Assembly (NCBI RefSeq): GCF_035818635.1
Contig: NZ_JAYLLH010000043.1
Span: 1 to 17,234 of the forward strand
Direction of reading: 5' to 3'
Length of the DNA stretch: 17,234 nucleotides
Origin: Mesobacterium_A hydrothermale
GTDB taxonomy: Bacteria; Pseudomonadota; Alphaproteobacteria; Rhodobacterales; Rhodobacteraceae
Shown: in pieces, positions 13,694 through 17,234 of the stretch
Layout of the letters: each line of letters begins with the position of its first letter
Position numbering within the stretch: the stretch's first letter is position 1
Notes under the pieces: model-generated
Told to the model about the DNA's origin: nothing
Seen by the model: only the letters and a program-made list of their open reading frames with translations
The model's database searches: none
Translations under genes and position numbers: made by a program

Positions 13694-16050
13694 GCGTTGT
13701 CCTCGTCTTTCTGGGGCTCTGGCCTGGGCTCCGGGACCGGTGCCTGTTTTCCGACCAGCGCCTCTGGGTTGCGGATCCAGACATCGCGCTGTGCAAAGGG
13801 AATCTCGATGCCTTCCCGGGCAAACGCTTCGACGATCTGGTGGCGCATTTCGGTACGTACAGCCAACCCCTGGTTGATGTCGTGCAGCACGGCGCGAACG
13901 CGGAAATCGAGCGAATCCGCGCCGAAGCCCATGAAATCCACCCCCGGTGCGGGGTTCAGCATCACCGCGTCGTGGCGCCTGGCGATATCCAGCAGGATCT
14001 TTTCGACCTTGCGGGTATCGGTGCCATAGGCCACGCCCACCTCGACGATGATCCGGCCCAGCAGATTTCCGCGGGTGTAGTTGCGCACCTGGCCGCTGAC
14101 CAGGTCGGCGTTGGGCACGATCACGTCGAACTTGTCGAAGGTCTCGATCCGGGTCGAGCGAACGGAAATATCGCGCACGATGCCATGCTGGCCGCCGACC
14201 TCGATCCAGTCCCCTTCACCGATCGGGCGCTCGATCAGCAGGATGATGCCCGAGACAAAGTTCGACACGATGTTCTGAAGGCCGAAACCGATGCCGACCG
14301 ACAAGGCACCGGCAACGATGGCAAGATTGGACAGGTCGAGCCCCGCGCTGGTGATCGCCACCAGGGCCGCGAGGAATATGCCAAGGTAACCGACGCCCGA
14401 AGTGATCGCATTCTGCCCGCCGACGTCGATCCTGGTGCGCGGCAGCACCGAGGTGCGCAGCCCCTTTTGCAGCAGCCGCGTCGCGAAATAACCAATGGAA
14501 AAGACGATCGCGAAGGTGAGGAAATCAGAGGGCGAAATTCGCGTGTCACCCATCTGGAACCCCTCCTGGAACCGGGTCCAGAGTTCCGTCAGGTCGGCGA
14601 CGCGCGCGCCCCAGATCAGCGCCAGCACCGGCAGAGCCAGCAACACCAGCAGAAAGCCCGCCAGCACCGGCAGAAGGCTGGCCGCCTCGCTCACCGACTT
14701 GTCGGTCGCCATGCGATAGAGATCGTTGACGAACCGTTGCAGGATCAAGACAACCCCGGCAAGGCAGAGCGACAGGACCGTCGGATAAACCATCGCGGTG
14801 CCCGCATTGGTATAGCCGATACCCGACATCACCGGGCCGACCACGGCAACGCCCATGGTGATGCGCCCGGCCAGCCGCGCAAGGCCATTGCGGAACTGCG
14901 CGACCTCGGACAGCGGCTCGGCATCTTCGGGGTGATGGCGCCCGATACCGGTCAGAAGCTGGCCGAAGCGGAACAGGAACAGCGCGCAGACCAACAGGAT
15001 CGGGAAATCCATGACGGCCAGAAGGTCGGGTTCGAAATTCGCGGTCGTGGCCAGCGCATTCAGCAGGCCGCGCATGGCAAGAAGCACCCCGAAGAGCGAG
15101 AAATAGGCGCGCGCCTCGATGCGGCGCGTGGCCTCGAAATGTACCGTGGCGATTTCGTCGTCGCGGTGAAAGCTTTGGTCGGCAAGCCAGCGGATGAACA
15201 GCAGGATCGCCCCCAGCGCGGGCACATGCTGCAAAAGGATCAGCCCGCGGGTGCCGAACATGCCCGTCGCCTCGGCCGCGTTGGTCAGCGCAACAAGCCC
15301 CAGCAATGGCAACAGGATCATCCCGAGAGAAACGATGAAGCTCCAGACTCCGGTTCCACGTCTGGTCTTGCCACGCAAGTATTCCACGGCCCGCCCGATC
15401 CAGCGCCGCCCGCGCAGCACCAGCACGATGGCAAACAGCACCAGCGTGATGATCAGCGGCAGGTTGCTGCGCATCTCGGCCTGCTTGACGTCGGATTTCC
15501 ACGCGTTGGTGACTTCGCCCAGCACGCTGTACATGGCGCCAACCAGTTCTTCGAGCGCGGGGGCCCAGCGTTGCGGATTCAACGGCGATGGCCCCAGTTC
15601 CAGCAGCGCATCGGTCTGCCGCGACCGGATCATGGTGTCGATTTCCCGGATCAGGCCATCGGCCCGGCTGTAGGCCTCGACCGCGCGTTGCACCGGTGTT
15701 CGCAGGCGTGCCAGTTGATCGGTCAGCTCTGTCCGGCGGGCGGCGATTTCGGCGTCTTCGGTACCGTCCTCTGGTACCGGGCCAAGCGCGTCAAGCTGCG
15801 CCTGAAGGGTCGAAATCCGGTCGGAGCTGGTCGATTGTGCCGACAGGAACGTTTCGCGATAGGTCGCGATTTCAGCACGCAGTTGTTCCAGCGCAGCATC
15901 CGACGCACGACCGGCTTCGATCACGTCTTCGGCGCGGGTCGCCAGTTTCGTCCAGGCGTCATAGTCGATGTCAGTCTGGGCCAGGCCGGCGCCGACCCAA
16001 AGCAAAAAGGTCAGGCACAGGGCGGCAAAGCCGCGCAGGAAATGCGTCAT
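13690..16050 (-). CDS. DUF3772/MscS-family mechanosensitive ion channel
   Basis: 786-residue large MscS-type channel expected in the inner membrane, where it opens under membrane tension to release solutes on hypo-osmotic shock. A signal peptide (1-24, cleavage after AGLA) is followed by a periplasmic coiled-coil region with DUF3772 (about 35-190). Multiple helices follow, roughly at 197-213, 235-257, 268-290, 315-337, 349-370, 394-412, 420-438, 459-481, 508-528 and 550-572. The MscS pore helix is rich in Gly and Ala (GALSVGIGFGLQNIVSNFVSG, 581-601), then the beta domain (GDWIEVGGQHGIVRDISVRST) and the C-terminal alpha/beta domain to about 752. A Pro/Glu-rich acidic tail (PVPEPRPEPQKDEDNA) ends it. 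The gene starts one base after the cysteine synthase stop. The ribosome site AGAGG is 12 bases away and weak, so coupling is likely. Confidence 0.93.
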   Translation of the reverse strand: MTHFLRGFAALCLTFLLWVGAGLAQTDIDYDAWTKLATRAEDVIEAGRASDAALEQLRAEIATYRETFLSAQSTSSDRISTLQAQLDALGPVPEDGTEDAEIAARRTELTDQLARLRTPVQRAVEAYSRADGLIREIDTMIRSRQTDALLELGPSPLNPQRWAPALEELVGAMYSVLGEVTNAWKSDVKQAEMRSNLPLIITLVLFAIVLVLRGRRWIGRAVEYLRGKTRRGTGVWSFIVSLGMILLPLLGLVALTNAAEATGMFGTRGLILLQHVPALGAILLFIRWLADQSFHRDDEIATVHFEATRRIEARAYFSLFGVLLAMRGLLNALATTANFEPDLLAVMDFPILLVCALFLFRFGQLLTGIGRHHPEDAEPLSEVAQFRNGLARLAGRITMGVAVVGPVMSGIGYTNAGTAMVYPTVLSLCLAGVVLILQRFVNDLYRMATDKSVSEAASLLPVLAGFLLVLLALPVLALIWGARVADLTELWTRFQEGFQMGDTRISPSDFLTFAIVFSIGYFATRLLQKGLRTSVLPRTRIDVGGQNAITSGVGYLGIFLAALVAITSAGLDLSNLAIVAGALSVGIGFGLQNIVSNFVSGIILLIERPIGEGDWIEVGGQHGIVRDISVRSTRIETFDKFDVIVPNADLVSGQVRNYTRGNLLGRIIVEVGVAYGTDTRKVEKILLDIARRHDAVMLNPAPGVDFMGFGADSLDFRVRAVLHDINQGLAVRTEMRHQIVEAFAREGIEIPFAQRDVWIRNPEALVGKQAPVPEPRPEPQKDEDNA

Positions 16051-16051
16051 A

Positions 16052-17074
16052 TTATGCGTAAACCTCTGGAATTTCGGACGGTTCGCGGGTCAGCCATCCC
16101 GGAAGTGGCAACCCCTTTTCCGCCAGGAATTTCGGGTTGAACAGCTTCGACTGGTACCGTGTGCCAAAGTCGCACAGGATCGTCACGATGGTGTGGCCCG
16201 GCCCCATGTCCTGTGCCATGCGGATCGCACCGGCGACGTTCACACCGGACGACCCGCCCAGGCACAGCCCCTCTTCGGACAACAGGTCGAACACCACCGG
16301 CAGCGCCTCGGCATCCGGGATGCGATAGGTGAAATCGGGGGTGAACCCTTCCAGGTTGGCGGTGATCCGGCCCTGCCCGATGCCTTCGGTGATCGAACTG
16401 CCGGGGTTGTCCAGCCCGGTATACAGCTTGTAAAGTCCCGCGCCTTCGGGATCGGCCAGCCCGATTTTCACGCCCTTGGGCTGCAGCGCCATGCCGACAC
16501 CGGCGAACGTGCCGCCAGAGCCCACCGCGCAGATGAACCCGTCGACCTTGCCGCCGGTCTGGTCCCAGATCTCGGGGCCAGTGGTTTCGATGTGCGACTG
16601 CCGGTTCGCCACGTTGTCGAACTGGTTGGCCCAGATCGCCCCGTTCGCTTCGGATTGCGCCAGCCGTTCGGCAAGCCGCCCGGAATACTTGACGTAATTG
16701 TTGGGGTCGGCATAGGGCACCGCCGGAACCTCGATCAGTTCCGCCCCGGCAAGGCGCAGCATGTCCTTCTTTTCCTGGCTTTGGGTTTCGGGGATCACGA
16801 TCACCGTGCGAAAGCCCATGGACGATCCCACCAGCGCCAGCCCGATCCCGGTGTTCCCGGCGGTGCCTTCGACGATGGTACCGCCCGGCGCCAGTTGCCC
16901 CTTCGCCACCGCGTCGCGGATGATGTACAGCGCGGCACGGTCCTTGACCGACTGGCCGGGGTTCAGAAATTCGGCCTTGCCCAGAATGGTGCAGCCGGTC
17001 AGCTCGCTGGCTTTCTTCAGCTTGATCAATGGCGTATTGCCGATGGCTTGCGCCAGGTCATTCGCGACACGCAT
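16052..17074 (-). CDS. Cysteine synthase, PLP-dependent (O-acetylserine sulfhydrylase family)
   Basis: 340-residue fold-type-II PLP enzyme that forms cysteine from O-acetylserine and sulfide in the cytoplasm. The PLP lysine is K44 in NPGQSVKDRAA. The substrate loop reads EGTAGNTG (69-76) instead of the usual TSGNTG. The phosphate-binding loop is GSGGT (185-189), and the ring-nitrogen serine lies in GGSSG (273-277). It is about 20-30 residues longer than classical CysK, with a C-terminal LTREPSEIPEVYA tail, and has PETQSQEK where CysK has an ETMSxERR-type loop. It therefore belongs to a divergent cysteine synthase subgroup; a related beta-replacement activity is possible. AAGGAG (17082-17087) lies 7 bases before the ATG. 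First gene of the operon with the channel and AlaX. Confidence 0.92.
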   Translation of the reverse strand: MRVANDLAQAIGNTPLIKLKKASELTGCTILGKAEFLNPGQSVKDRAALYIIRDAVAKGQLAPGGTIVEGTAGNTGIGLALVGSSMGFRTVIVIPETQSQEKKDMLRLAGAELIEVPAVPYADPNNYVKYSGRLAERLAQSEANGAIWANQFDNVANRQSHIETTGPEIWDQTGGKVDGFICAVGSGGTFAGVGMALQPKGVKIGLADPEGAGLYKLYTGLDNPGSSITEGIGQGRITANLEGFTPDFTYRIPDAEALPVVFDLLSEEGLCLGGSSGVNVAGAIRMAQDMGPGHTIVTILCDFGTRYQSKLFNPKFLAEKGLPLPGWLTREPSEIPEVYA

Positions 17075-17163
17075 GGGGCTGCTCCTTCGCTGCGGTTCCT
17101 CTCCCCCTCAGGTGTAGGGCCCGGCGGGCGGGAACTCAATGCCCCGTGGACGGCAGAGCCTAG

Positions 17164-17185
17164 TGGATTGAATCCAACATTTGGA
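17164..17185. promoter_or_regulatory. Cluster of TTGGA half-sites upstream of the cysteine synthase gene
   Basis: TGGATT-G-AATCCA (17164-17176) is a perfect 6-base inverted repeat. It overlaps a second one, TCCAA-CAT-TTGGA (17173-17185). The result is three TTGGA/TCCAA half-sites in 22 bases. Directly downstream on the minus strand lies TAGGCT (17162-17157), a possible -10 with no good -35 at the right distance; the half-sites occupy the -35 region. An activator-dependent promoter for the cysteine synthase operon would fit. The rest of 17186-17234 shows nothing further. Confidence 0.45.
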
Positions 17186-17234
17186 ACCCTCGATTTCTTG
17201 CGGCGATGATGTCGTTGGGGTCTGCCCGCCAAAC

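Noticed and set aside
13840..16140. A 766-codon open frame on the plus strand opposite the channel gene
   Set aside because: It is the antisense of a real MscS gene in GC-rich DNA. Its translation is low-complexity (rich in Q, D, R, H) with no recognisable domain and no ribosome site.
17026..17232. Leftward open frame running off the right edge before the cysteine synthase
   Set aside because: It overlaps the synthase start and promoter region in another frame, with no recognisable protein sequence.

Overview
The window looks like a piece of a GC-rich alphaproteobacterial chromosome, most likely Rhodobacterales (Roseobacter/Paracoccus-like). The grounds are strong G/C third-position bias in every gene, a DUF3422 membrane protein, a DUF3772-MscS channel, and an intergenic repeat of a type I associate from memory with that order. 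No phage, transposon, CRISPR, rRNA or tRNA was seen. Ten complete-looking genes fill most of the window, and no gene-free stretch exceeds 300 bases. Bases 1-68 (T15, then G49 after a short GTGT) look like a contig-end or sequencing artefact.

Region 1 (150-8680) is a divergent peptide/amino-acid uptake and breakdown locus. Leftward: a fused two-domain ABC ATPase (DppD-DppF type), an ArgE/M20 deacylase and a DAO-family FAD oxidoreductase. Rightward: a periplasmic family-5 substrate-binding protein, then two permeases (DppB, DppC types). Together these make one complete importer plus two enzymes that could deacylate and then oxidise the imported substrate. The 258-bp divergent spacer holds a good leftward promoter (TTGACA-N18-TAGCGT) and an inverted repeat (TGCCTT-N5-AAGGCA). 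Between the binding-protein gene and the first permease lie two GC-rich hairpins sharing a 10-base arm, so a third, mutually exclusive pairing is possible.

Region 2 (8681-12973) holds a YeeE/YedE (TsuA-like) sulfur-compound transporter, a convergent DUF3422 membrane protein, and a MOFRL-family glycerate 2-kinase (GckA/TtuD type). A near-perfect LacI-type palindrome lies just upstream of the glycerate kinase.

Region 3 (12974-17074, all leftward) is a tight operon: cysteine synthase, then a 786-residue DUF3772/MscS mechanosensitive channel after one base, then an AlaX-type tRNA-editing hydrolase overlapping the channel stop (ATGA). A cluster of TTGGA half-sites lies upstream of the cysteine synthase.

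Three copies of a terminator-like repeat follow the oxidoreductase, YeeE and AlaX genes, each in the same orientation relative to the gene it follows. I did not find a convincing new defence or biosynthetic system. The most interesting signals are this repeat, the switch-like hairpin pair inside the transporter operon, the possible transporter-coupled deacylation/oxidation pathway, and the operator-like palindromes.
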